From CBDDFS01 sp965227255 (GTDB lineage Bacteria > Bacteroidota > Bacteroidia > Flavobacteriales_E > Vicingaceae), in assembly GCA_965227255.1 (NCBI GenBank), contig CBDDFS010000006.1, positions 229,736 to 293,735 of the forward strand: 64,000 nucleotides of DNA, in the 5' to 3' direction. The position numbers and the translations under genes were made by a program. A model generated the notes under the pieces. It saw only the letters and a list, made by a program, of their open reading frames with translations. It did not search any database and was not told the origin of the DNA. Below, piece by piece: positions 33,774-42,178 of the stretch; position 1 is the stretch's first letter, and every line of letters begins with the position of its first letter.

Positions 33774-34718
33774 ATGCCTGAAAAGATCACCATCAAAGAC
33801 CAGGTAATTTATCCGGGAGAAGTTAAATCACTTGATTTTGGAGTAGCCAGACTGCCTACAGGCACTCTAATAGATCTGCCTATTGTCATTGCCCGTTCAA
33901 AGATCGACGGTCCTGTTCTTCTTGTCATGGGAGGAATGCATGGAGATGAGATAAACGGTGTTGAAATAATCAGAAGGTTTATAAGGGCTGGTCATCACAT
34001 TCCTCAAAAAGGCAGCGTGATTTGTGTTCCCATCTTGAATGTATTTGGTTTTATCAATTTTAGTCGGGAAGACACGAGTGGAAAAGACATAAACCGATCC
34101 TTTCCCGGATCACCCAGCGGTTCATTGGCGAGCCAGGTGGCACATTTTTTAAGCGATTCTGTTCTGCCGAATGTGGATTACGGAATCGATTTCCATACCG
34201 GTGGAAAAAGGATCAACAATTTCCCTCAGATTCGATGTGATCTCAATAGCAAGAACAATGATGAACTTGCCAAGGCATTCGGAGCACCATTTACCGTGAA
34301 CTCTTCTTACAGAGAAAAATCCCTGCGCAAGTACGCGGATAAGATTGGAAAGAACATTTTGGTTTATGAAGCCGGAGAATCTTTGAGGCTCAGGCTGAAT
34401 GCCATAGAAACAGGAATCAGGGGCACACTGAGGGTTATGAGGCATCTAAATATGATTTCAGAAGCTCCGGAACCGAAAAAAGAAAATGTCATTCTGCAAA
34501 GATCAACCTGGCTCCGAGCAAGAAGGTCGGGCATGCAACACCTTACAGTCCGCAATGGAAGTCCTATAAACAAAGGTGACGTGCTGGGAATAATATCCGA
34601 CCCATACGGTCAAAAAGAGATCAAGATTAAATCACCACAATGTGGTTATGTAATTGCAATAAATAATAATCCGATTGTCAATCGCGGTGATGCCCTGGTT
34701 CATATTGGCATTGTGTAA
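33774..34718 (+). CDS. Succinylglutamate desuccinylase/aspartoacylase family hydrolase
   Basis: This 314-residue zinc amidohydrolase has the ligands in MGGMHGDEINGVE (H, E) and IDFHTGG (H). The catalytic glutamate is in YEAGES. The C-terminal ~80 residues form a barrel-sandwich domain. Being the third gene of a rimB-rimK-hydrolase operon, it is a good candidate to remove or trim a glutamate-linked product, which is inference. The stop is 3 bp from the end of the convergent dioxygenase gene. Confidence 0.9.
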   Translation: MPEKITIKDQVIYPGEVKSLDFGVARLPTGTLIDLPIVIARSKIDGPVLLVMGGMHGDEINGVEIIRRFIRAGHHIPQKGSVICVPILNVFGFINFSREDTSGKDINRSFPGSPSGSLASQVAHFLSDSVLPNVDYGIDFHTGGKRINNFPQIRCDLNSKNNDELAKAFGAPFTVNSSYREKSLRKYADKIGKNILVYEAGESLRLRLNAIETGIRGTLRVMRHLNMISEAPEPKKENVILQRSTWLRARRSGMQHLTVRNGSPINKGDVLGIISDPYGQKEIKIKSPQCGYVIAINNNPIVNRGDALVHIGIV

Positions 34719-34721
34719 TTT

Positions 34722-35606
34722 TTAACCGATCTTAATGCATCGCATGGAAACATCCATGAGTGTCTTTCCGACATCATGATTAAAGTATATCACTTCGTCG
34801 TCATCTTCCTTTAAGGCCATGGTGTAGAGCATGGGGATGTAGTGCTCGGCCGAATTCACACTTACCAGGCCTGCTTCACCGGAATTCTTATAGTTTACCA
34901 AAGCCTTATGATCACCTTCCTTTATTCTCCTCACAACATAATCATCGAAATCAAGAGCCCATTCCGGGGCAGGATCGCTGTGAAACTGGACTAAATATCT
35001 CAGATTGTGTACAATATTGCCACTACCCAGGATCAAGACTCCCCTTTTCCTGAGGAAGGATAGTTGTTTTGCGAGATCATAGTGCCATTGCATATCCCGG
35101 GTATAATTCAAACTCATCTGAAAACAAGGTATGCTGGCATCCGGATACATTTTAACAAGAACGCTCCACGCACCGTGATCCAATCCCCATTTATGCGTTG
35201 GAGCAATTTTATTGTGATCTATCTTCGAAACGATCTCATTGGCTAAGTCGGGATTTCCTTCAGCAGGATATTGAACCTGGTATAAGTTCTGAGGAAAGCC
35301 ATACATATCATAGATCATTTTAGGCTTTTCCCCGGCAAAAATTTGTGTACCTCCACGCGTTTCCCAATGAGCAGAAATAATAAGGATTGCTTCAGGTCGC
35401 GGAATATCTTTTGTGATTTCACTCCATCCTTTTGTATAGATGTTTTCTTCAACCGCATTCATTGGACTTCCGTGTCCCAGAAATAAAACCGGCATTTTCT
35501 CTCCTTTTTCCGGAAGAGAATTCAAATAATTCATAGTCATTGGTTTGACAGCACCCAGAGCTGCTATTGATAATGAAGACTTATATATGAAATCGCGTCT
35601 TTTCAT
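34722..35606 (-). CDS. 4,5-DOPA-extradiol-dioxygenase-like (YgiD) protein with Tat leader
   Basis: This 294-residue class III extradiol dioxygenase-like protein has the zinc/iron histidines in LGHGSPMNA, ISAHWET, LDHGAW and SAEHYIPM. Bacterial YgiD proteins are cytosolic; here residues 1-25 are MKRRDFIYKSSLSIAALGA, a classical twin-arginine signal (KRRDFIYKS). The mature enzyme would thus act in the periplasm. It is leftward and diverges from the ligand-gated channel gene. Confidence 0.9.
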   Translation of the reverse strand: MKRRDFIYKSSLSIAALGAVKPMTMNYLNSLPEKGEKMPVLFLGHGSPMNAVEENIYTKGWSEITKDIPRPEAILIISAHWETRGGTQIFAGEKPKMIYDMYGFPQNLYQVQYPAEGNPDLANEIVSKIDHNKIAPTHKWGLDHGAWSVLVKMYPDASIPCFQMSLNYTRDMQWHYDLAKQLSFLRKRGVLILGSGNIVHNLRYLVQFHSDPAPEWALDFDDYVVRRIKEGDHKALVNYKNSGEAGLVSVNSAEHYIPMLYTMALKEDDDEVIYFNHDVGKTLMDVSMRCIKIG

Positions 35607-35703
35607 GTGAACTGGATTTATAAAATTAGACTTTATCCAATTCCCTTGTTATTGTCTATTACTATCGATTTTATATATTGATTCGAATAATTGCAGGCCT
35701 AAA

Positions 35704-36792
35704 ATGAAAAAACTCCTACCATTTCTATTCTTGCTCATCTTATCCCAGATTGCAAGTGCTCAATTGAACAGGGATAGTGTGTTGAGTTCTCTACCGTCAG
35801 ACGACACCATCAAAATACGCACATCATTCAATCTGATGAATATTACCAGCATAGATGAAAAAGAAGAAACAATCGGCTTTGATGGTGCATTGATCATGAG
35901 ATGGAAGGACGAGAGATTGGCTTATGAAATAGACTCTACCGTTTTTGACGATCCTGAAGATGCCTTCAGAAGAACACCTTTATTGAATTACCAGGGAGAT
36001 TTTGCCGTAAAAGAATTATATGAAGGTTGGCGACCTCAAATGCTAATTGCCAACGGTATCGGCAATCGAAACACCACAAACATGTCAATCAAAATTTTTC
36101 CGAATGGAATTGTTCAATATCAGGAAACATTCAGTTGTGTGGCAGAAACACCCCTCAGTCTCCATTTATTCCCATTTGATACTCAGGTGCTGGACATTTA
36201 TGTGTATCCATATCCCTATTCAAGACAGGAGGTTTTGCTAATACCCGACAGCGGTCTGCAATGGGACTGGAACATTAATCTTGGAATTGATGAATGGCGC
36301 AGAAAAAAAGTTGTGGTTAGCGAAAGTGCTCTTGAAATTGAGACTCATGATGGCTCAAGAGCAGATGCAAGTCAGCTCAAAGTGTCGGTGATTGTAGAAA
36401 GGAAACCACTTCACACCTTGCTAAGTGCTATTTTCCCAATGGTTGTATTGGTATGCCTGACCTGGGTTGTATTCTGGATGGATAAATCCAATGTGACAGA
36501 AAGAATCAATATTTCCTTCATCGGAATTTTGAGCGTGGTCGCCTATTACTTGGTAATTCAGGATGATATTCCCGAGATCAACTACCTCACTTTAATTGAT
36601 GTATTTTTCATTCTCACATTCTTTATCCTGGCTGCCAGCGTAATGGAAAGCATAGTCGTTGAAAAATACAACCAGCGTGGAATGGAAGCTACAGGCGATA
36701 AAGTTGACAAAATAAGCAGATGGGCTTTTCCTCTGTTATTCTTTGCCGGATCCATCGTGGTAGCAATTATTTTCTTTGCTATTCACAAATAA
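35704..36792 (+). CDS. Pentameric ligand-gated ion channel (Cys-loop receptor family)
   Basis: The 362-residue protein has a signal peptide (1-19), an extracellular beta-sandwich ligand domain (~22-235) and four helices: M1 ~238-260, M2 ~266-290, M3 ~296-322, M4 ~339-360. The family loop FPFDTQVLDIYVYPYPYS is present without cysteines at the Cys-loop position, as in other prokaryotic members such as GLIC and ELIC. M2 contains ISFIGILSVVAYYLVI. There is no large M3-M4 intracellular domain. The ligand and ion selectivity cannot be told. It is monocistronic with its own terminator. Confidence 0.93.
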   Translation: MKKLLPFLFLLILSQIASAQLNRDSVLSSLPSDDTIKIRTSFNLMNITSIDEKEETIGFDGALIMRWKDERLAYEIDSTVFDDPEDAFRRTPLLNYQGDFAVKELYEGWRPQMLIANGIGNRNTTNMSIKIFPNGIVQYQETFSCVAETPLSLHLFPFDTQVLDIYVYPYPYSRQEVLLIPDSGLQWDWNINLGIDEWRRKKVVVSESALEIETHDGSRADASQLKVSVIVERKPLHTLLSAIFPMVVLVCLTWVVFWMDKSNVTERINISFIGILSVVAYYLVIQDDIPEINYLTLIDVFFILTFFILAASVMESIVVEKYNQRGMEATGDKVDKISRWAFPLLFFAGSIVVAIIFFAIHK

Positions 36793-36817
36793 AAAAGCCC
36801 CGAAATTCAGGGCTTTT
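36793..36817 (+). terminator. Terminator of the ligand-gated channel gene
   Basis: AAAAGCCC and GGGCTTTT pair around CGAAATTCA. The T-run is short on the right; the A-run on the left also allows use for the leftward gene. Confidence 0.8.
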
Positions 36818-36836
36818 CATATGAGTACTTCCATTT

Positions 36837-37403
36837 TTATCTGGTCATTTTTTTTCTTGCATTAAACCCAACTAAAAGACTTACCCGATAACCAGACTTG
36901 GATCTTACGAAGCCCATGTTTACCGGGAAGAAGATGTTTTCCGATTTGAAAGTGTATCCCACACCAAATGCAAAACCCGGTCCGGCAAGTGATAAATTAG
37001 GTCCAGCGCCAAATTCCCAGCCTTTTCCAGTTCTCAATCCGGCCAAAACAGTGGCATTGGGCAGGAACAATCCCTGATCCAGTCCACCTACAAGCAAAAT
37101 GTATTCAATGACTCCAGAAGTTCCGTTCTCAAGAGTAAAAAGTCTGTTTTCAAACTGCCATCCAAACTGAGTGATAAACGGATCTGCATTATATACTGTA
37201 TCCAGGATATCTGCTGCATCTCCCGGACCTACATACGTTATTCCCAATCTCGGCCCATTCAACTTAATTGAGCTCTCCCATGGCGCAATGGAATCTGCCT
37301 CGTTTTGTGCATTCGCCATTATCACAAAGCCGAACAATAGACATACGAACATGATTCCTTTCAGTATGTCGAATCTAGTAGTAATTGTATCTGTAGTTTT
37401 CAT
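36837..37403 (-). CDS. Putative outer-membrane beta-barrel protein
   Basis: This 188-residue protein has a hydrophobic signal segment (KGIMFVCLLFGFVIMANAQ) and then alternating beta-strands rich in glycine and aromatic residues (GKGWEFGAGPNLSLAG, FAFGVGYTF). The domain is that of small eight-to-ten-strand barrels. I start it at 37403 (MKTTDTITT) since codons before it include no sensible signal peptide. Unknown function. Confidence 0.68.
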   Translation of the reverse strand: MKTTDTITTRFDILKGIMFVCLLFGFVIMANAQNEADSIAPWESSIKLNGPRLGITYVGPGDAADILDTVYNADPFITQFGWQFENRLFTLENGTSGVIEYILLVGGLDQGLFLPNATVLAGLRTGKGWEFGAGPNLSLAGPGFAFGVGYTFKSENIFFPVNMGFVRSKSGYRVSLLVGFNARKKMTR

Positions 37404-37543
37404 AACCTTTCGTTTTGTTTCGTTTGACGGAATCAAAAGTATAGGGGCACGAAGGGCTATGCATTGATAAATGTCAAGAAAAGCCTGATTGGACATGAGT
37501 GCTTTAAAATGAATGATCAAAGGATAAAAATGACAATGACGAA

Positions 37544-37594
37544 ATCATTCATCATTCATCGTTCATTTTTCATCCTTCATCTATCCATCCTTCC
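37544..37594. repeat. Degenerate 7-bp array at the sulP stop
   Basis: Six heptamers in register (37544-37585): ATCATTC, ATCATTC, ATCGTTC, ATTTTTC, ATCCTTC, ATCTATC, then CATCCTTCC with one base of offset. The sulP stop codon (37581-37583) and its last codons lie inside. Confidence 0.8.
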
Positions 37595-39326
37595 TTTTCG
37601 GACATTCCCGGAACAACTGAACGGCACAGGTCTGGCAGTAATCGTGGTCGAGTTTCTTGTAAATCTCCTCAACAGCATGTTCTTTATTACCAAAGAATCG
37701 ATCATTACCGATCTCCTTTGTATAGCCACCGTTTATAAGGAATTCCCGACTTCTGAATTTTAGGCCGCTGAAGTAAATGTGTTTTCCTCTTTCTTCCCAC
37801 TTCTTCACTACATCAACCATAAATTGCCCACCTGTATTATCGATCAGGTTGATATTATTGGCCACGATAAGTAGGTTATTTTCGGGTCTTTCAAGTAATT
37901 CATCAAGACCATTTGCGACATGCTCAACAGCTCCAAAATACCATGAACCTTCGATTCGGTAAATCATTAATTGCGGACAATTCTCGAGCTTGTATTTTTT
38001 CACAGGCACGAACATGTGTCTTGGGTTTGATCTGTCAGGGGAAATCTCTACAAATCGAGGTTGAGTAGTTTGTCTTAGATAGAGGATCAATGAGAAAATG
38101 ATTCCCATATAGATGGCATAATCTACATCAAGAAGTAACACGGAGAAAAAGGTGATGAGCATAACGGCCGATTCCCTTCTACTCGTCGTAAGAAGTTTTT
38201 TGATGTATTTGAAATCAATAAGCTGATAGGCTACCAGAACTATTACACCTGCAATGGCCGAGATAGGCAAATAGGCGGCAAGAGGCGCTACAAAATTGAT
38301 AGCCATGATCAGGAACAAAGCCGCAAACATGGCCGCCATGGGTGTGCTTGCCCCAGCTCTTTGATTAATAGCCGATCTGGTAAAAGATCCCGAACCTGCA
38401 TATCCCCCGAAAAGAGATGAAAACATGTTACCAAGACCTTGTCCTATGAACTCCTGATTTGCATTGATTCTTTGACCACTTTTCACTCCCAATGTCCTGC
38501 CAATAGCAACAGACTGGATCAGTCCAAGCAATGCAACAGCAAAAGCATTCGGAATAATTGATTTGACCTGATTTGCGGTTATATCCGGGACATTGAATTG
38601 AGGTAATCCTTCAGGAAGAACACCAACCACTTCTATTCCGTTCTGATTGTTGAATAATAAATAAGATAGGGAACTGGAAATGATCAATGCAATTAAGAGA
38701 TCGGGAATAGAGCTATGAATCTTTTTAATAAGTAAAGCCGAAACAATGGTTACAGAACCTATCAGTACGGTATACATATTGTACTGATCCATGCTTTGAA
38801 ATAGGGAAATCCAGATATCGATGAAGTCACTTCCGGCAGGTATATCTACACCAAAAAAATACTTGAGCTGACTGCTGGCAATAAGAATTGCCGCCCCTGC
38901 TGTGAATCCGATAATTACACTGTGAGAAACAAAATTTACAATGGCCCCCAACCTGGCCAGGCCTAAAATAAATTGTATAGCTCCGGCTACAAGGGAGATG
39001 ACAATGGCAAGATTCAGAAAATCAGAAGAGCCGGGAACGGCGTACTTGCTGACTGAAGAGAAAATTATCAGAGAAATAGCTACTGTAGGTCCGCTAATCA
39101 GGTGTTTGCTACTTCCGAAAAAGGCTGACACCAACGGCATGATCATCGCGGCATAGAGACCATGAATTGGAGGTAATCCGGCTATGATGGCAAAAGCAAC
39201 ACCCTGAGGCAGTACAATGATGGCACCTGTTAAACCGGCCAGAATATCCTTGCGGAGCGTGGTAGCGTTTACTTCAGAAAACCATGCCCGTGCCGGAAGC
39301 CAGTCTATGGTTTTGATTTTACTCAA
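37581..39326 (-). CDS. SulP family anion transporter with STAS domain
   Basis: The 581-residue protein has about twelve helices, the SulP signature GQGLGNMFSSLFGGYAGSG (split around ~290-310) and a C-terminal STAS domain (~440-550; LLIVANNINLIDNTGG). It carries sulfate, bicarbonate or other anions. The final ~30 residues contain CQTCAVQLFRECP, a short cysteine-rich tail that is unusual. Its ATG overlaps the end of the molybdoenzyme gene by 8 bp, so the two are co-transcribed; this favours export of sulfate made by that enzyme. Confidence 0.92.
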   Translation of the reverse strand: MSKIKTIDWLPARAWFSEVNATTLRKDILAGLTGAIIVLPQGVAFAIIAGLPPIHGLYAAMIMPLVSAFFGSSKHLISGPTVAISLIIFSSVSKYAVPGSSDFLNLAIVISLVAGAIQFILGLARLGAIVNFVSHSVIIGFTAGAAILIASSQLKYFFGVDIPAGSDFIDIWISLFQSMDQYNMYTVLIGSVTIVSALLIKKIHSSIPDLLIALIISSSLSYLLFNNQNGIEVVGVLPEGLPQFNVPDITANQVKSIIPNAFAVALLGLIQSVAIGRTLGVKSGQRINANQEFIGQGLGNMFSSLFGGYAGSGSFTRSAINQRAGASTPMAAMFAALFLIMAINFVAPLAAYLPISAIAGVIVLVAYQLIDFKYIKKLLTTSRRESAVMLITFFSVLLLDVDYAIYMGIIFSLILYLRQTTQPRFVEISPDRSNPRHMFVPVKKYKLENCPQLMIYRIEGSWYFGAVEHVANGLDELLERPENNLLIVANNINLIDNTGGQFMVDVVKKWEERGKHIYFSGLKFRSREFLINGGYTKEIGNDRFFGNKEHAVEEIYKKLDHDYCQTCAVQLFRECPKRKDG

Positions 39327-42165
39327 TATAAAAAGTTTCCTTTGCGGGTTTCAGGGCCCTTGCAAACCAAAGTGGTCTTCTGAGATTATCTGGTCCGGGC
39401 GCAGGTCTCGTCATATCGAGCCATTTTTTATACACCTCCCTTGATTTCTTTGTATCAACTGATATGTCTCCATAATTATCATTCGGTCCGGCCCTTTCAA
39501 CCCTCACCTTCTGATGCCAGCAATGCATTCCACTGATTGGATCAGGATGAACCGGGAATGTGATATTCTGATGTACACCACCATCCGACCAGAAGATCCT
39601 CGATGAATCATTGTCACTGCTCTTAAAAGGTTTAACCCCTCGTAAGGTCTTCATATTCCATACACCGTCTTTATTTTCAATTGAAACCACATTTGTGGCC
39701 CAACGATTCCCTTCCTTATCCTGAGGTCTTCTCCATCTTCCAAGGTGATGTGAACAGGCAATGATACCCGGCTTCATTCCCTCTGTAACCCAGACCTTAT
39801 CAACGAAATAGCCGATCTCCGTATTCACTTTGATCAGATCTCCATCTTTCAAATCAAATTTCTCTGCATCTGATGTATGCATCCAGACCGGATTTCTATT
39901 GGCAATTTCTGTTAGCCACTTAGCGTTGGCCGACCTACTGTGAATTAACACAGGCAGTCGGAAGGTAGGGACCAAAGGAAAATCACCTTTTTCTCGATCC
40001 ATCTCTTCTTCATGCACATGAGACTTGATATAAGTCGGAATGGCATATTCAGGCCATTTCCAGTCGATCATGGTTTGACTGAAAAACTCCTGCTTCCTGG
40101 AAGGCGTGGGAAATCCTGTAACGGCTTTTCCATCCACCATGATGCCAAGATTAGCTCCGTCTTTACTTATAACTCCTGTCTTTTCATCAACTGAAGCTCC
40201 ATTCAGTTGTTCCTGACTCACTTCTTTGAGGTGCTTATTATAGGAGGTCTTTTCTATTTCAAATGCCCCAAATTTTCTCATGTAATCAAGAGGTGTCAAT
40301 CCTTCTTTCTCAGCTGCTTCTGGCAAACCCTTGGTGTGTTCAAAAATATACTGATAGTATTCATCTATCGTAATCTTCTCACCTGGCCTGTATGGTGAAA
40401 TGAAGTGTTCTCTGATTCCTAACTTGCCTTCAGGATCCATTCTCCAGGACAATTCGATCCAGAATTCGTCTTCTTCCCACACTTCACCTGGATTCACTTC
40501 ATAGGTAAACTGAAAAGGTTTATTCTCTCTTCGTGCAAATTCCCTCAGTACAGGTTGCCTGTATGCAATCCACATTCCACTGTGAGTCTCATAAGAATTG
40601 ATGTCATGTCGTTCGGCCGCATGCCCCATTGGGAGTACATAATCGGCGAAATACGCCGTTTCATTCCATGTAGGAGTAAGTGCAATATGCAGACCCATCA
40701 GATCTTTATTCGTCAGCATTTCCATCCATGAAAATCCGTCAGGATAGGTCCATATCGGATTGAAAACCCGGGTAAAATATACATCCATCTTGCCCCTTCC
40801 TTCCAACATCATGTGTGGAAGAATCGGACTTAATTCATGAAATGCCAGAGGATATTCTTTCGGATAATGCAGTTCATTCCAAAACTTCTGCGCCGGAGGT
40901 TTATCAAAGAAATCAGGCTTGAATTTATTCCAGGCACTCGGCGACGTTCCGCCAATTGTTCCAACGGAACCGGTTATAACATTCAGGAAATGGAGGCTTC
41001 TGGCAACAGCCCAGCCACCCAGATTCCCACTCCCTGCAGAGCGCCAGTTATGACATGAAAATCTGCTTCCTGCTTCTCCGATCTTAATGGCAACTTCGCG
41101 AATCATCTCCGCTTTCACACCGGATTCTTCCGCGGCAAACTCCGGTGTATAATCTTTATACTCCTCCTTTATCTTTTCAATGAAATTCTCAAATTTGAGC
41201 TCAGTTCCAGGGTGCACTTTCTCGAGATATTCTTCCCAGTTTACCCAGTTCTCCATGTACTCCCGATTGTATAATTCTTCATCGAGAATGACTTTGACCA
41301 TGGCCAGTAACATGGCCGCCTCAGTACCCGGATTACTTGGCATCCAGTAATCTGCCATGCTCGCTGTATTGGAAAGTCTTGGATCCAGAACGGCAAGTTT
41401 AGCACCATCCATCATGCCTTCCATGATCCTTTGAGCATGTGGATTGAAGTAGTGACCCGATTCGAGGTGAGCACTAACCAGAAGAATAAACTTCGCATTT
41501 GCATAATCCGGTGAAGGGCGATCATATCCCTGCCAGAGATTATAACCAAAACGTGCTCCGGATGAGCAAACATTGGTATGCGAATTATGTCCGTCAACTC
41601 CCCAAGACTGTAATACTCTGTTTGCATATCCTTCATGACCCGGTCGACCAACATGGTAAGCGATCTCGTTGTTTCGACCTTCTTCAATGGCCTTTGCAAT
41701 TCTGCCTGCAATATCGTCCAAGGCTTCGTCCCAGGTTACTCTTTCCCATTCACCCGAACCTCTTTCGCCTTTTCTTTTCATCGGGTAAAGGATCCTGTCG
41801 GGATCGGTCAGTTGATTAATCGTCGCCGGACCTTTAGCACAATTTCTTCCTCTGCTGGCGGGGTGATATGGATTTCCTTCCAGTTTCCGAACAGAACCTA
41901 CTGTCTTATCAACGTATGCGAGCAAACCACAAGCCGATTCACAATTAAAGCATGTCGTGGGAACAATACTATAAGTCTTCTTCTCCTTCCTTGCCCATCC
42001 TTTGGCTTCGTACTCTTCCCAGCTGTCCCATTGGTCAGGTGGCGGGTAATCCGTCAGTTTGCCTGGTTCAGTCAACCTGGGAATGTCAGTCTCATTGTGA
42101 TCGTTCACATTCGGAATGATCTTTAATTTCTCAGCAATCTTTTCAATAATTGATATATCGTTCAT
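39319..42165 (-). CDS. Molybdopterin oxidoreductase, DMSO-reductase family (SoeA/PsrA-like)
   Basis: This 948-residue catalytic subunit binds a bis-MGD molybdenum cofactor. The N-terminal [4Fe-4S] site is C72, C75, C79 and C109. C200 in HTNVCSSG is the likely Mo ligand, as in the nitrate/polysulfide group. There is no twin-arginine signal, so it stays in the cytoplasm, like the sulfite dehydrogenase SoeA and unlike PsrA/PhsA. Context: the partner gene codes a fused FeS-NrfD subunit and the following one SulP. A sulfite:quinone oxidoreductase is my leading guess; other sulfur or organic substrates remain possible. Confidence 0.9.
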   Translation of the reverse strand: MNDISIIEKIAEKLKIIPNVNDHNETDIPRLTEPGKLTDYPPPDQWDSWEEYEAKGWARKEKKTYSIVPTTCFNCESACGLLAYVDKTVGSVRKLEGNPYHPASRGRNCAKGPATINQLTDPDRILYPMKRKGERGSGEWERVTWDEALDDIAGRIAKAIEEGRNNEIAYHVGRPGHEGYANRVLQSWGVDGHNSHTNVCSSGARFGYNLWQGYDRPSPDYANAKFILLVSAHLESGHYFNPHAQRIMEGMMDGAKLAVLDPRLSNTASMADYWMPSNPGTEAAMLLAMVKVILDEELYNREYMENWVNWEEYLEKVHPGTELKFENFIEKIKEEYKDYTPEFAAEESGVKAEMIREVAIKIGEAGSRFSCHNWRSAGSGNLGGWAVARSLHFLNVITGSVGTIGGTSPSAWNKFKPDFFDKPPAQKFWNELHYPKEYPLAFHELSPILPHMMLEGRGKMDVYFTRVFNPIWTYPDGFSWMEMLTNKDLMGLHIALTPTWNETAYFADYVLPMGHAAERHDINSYETHSGMWIAYRQPVLREFARRENKPFQFTYEVNPGEVWEEDEFWIELSWRMDPEGKLGIREHFISPYRPGEKITIDEYYQYIFEHTKGLPEAAEKEGLTPLDYMRKFGAFEIEKTSYNKHLKEVSQEQLNGASVDEKTGVISKDGANLGIMVDGKAVTGFPTPSRKQEFFSQTMIDWKWPEYAIPTYIKSHVHEEEMDREKGDFPLVPTFRLPVLIHSRSANAKWLTEIANRNPVWMHTSDAEKFDLKDGDLIKVNTEIGYFVDKVWVTEGMKPGIIACSHHLGRWRRPQDKEGNRWATNVVSIENKDGVWNMKTLRGVKPFKSSDNDSSRIFWSDGGVHQNITFPVHPDPISGMHCWHQKVRVERAGPNDNYGDISVDTKKSREVYKKWLDMTRPAPGPDNLRRPLWFARALKPAKETFYIE

Positions 42166-42178
42166 AGTGCTAATTCAA

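Noticed and set aside
41635..42126. 163-codon open frame on the plus strand
   Set aside because: It is antisense to the N-terminal part of the molybdoenzyme, including its FeS cysteines.
39319..42165. Nitrate reductase (NapA/NarG)
   Set aside because: It lacks a Tat signal and Nap or Nar partners; the fused FeS-NrfD subunit and SulP point to sulfur chemistry.
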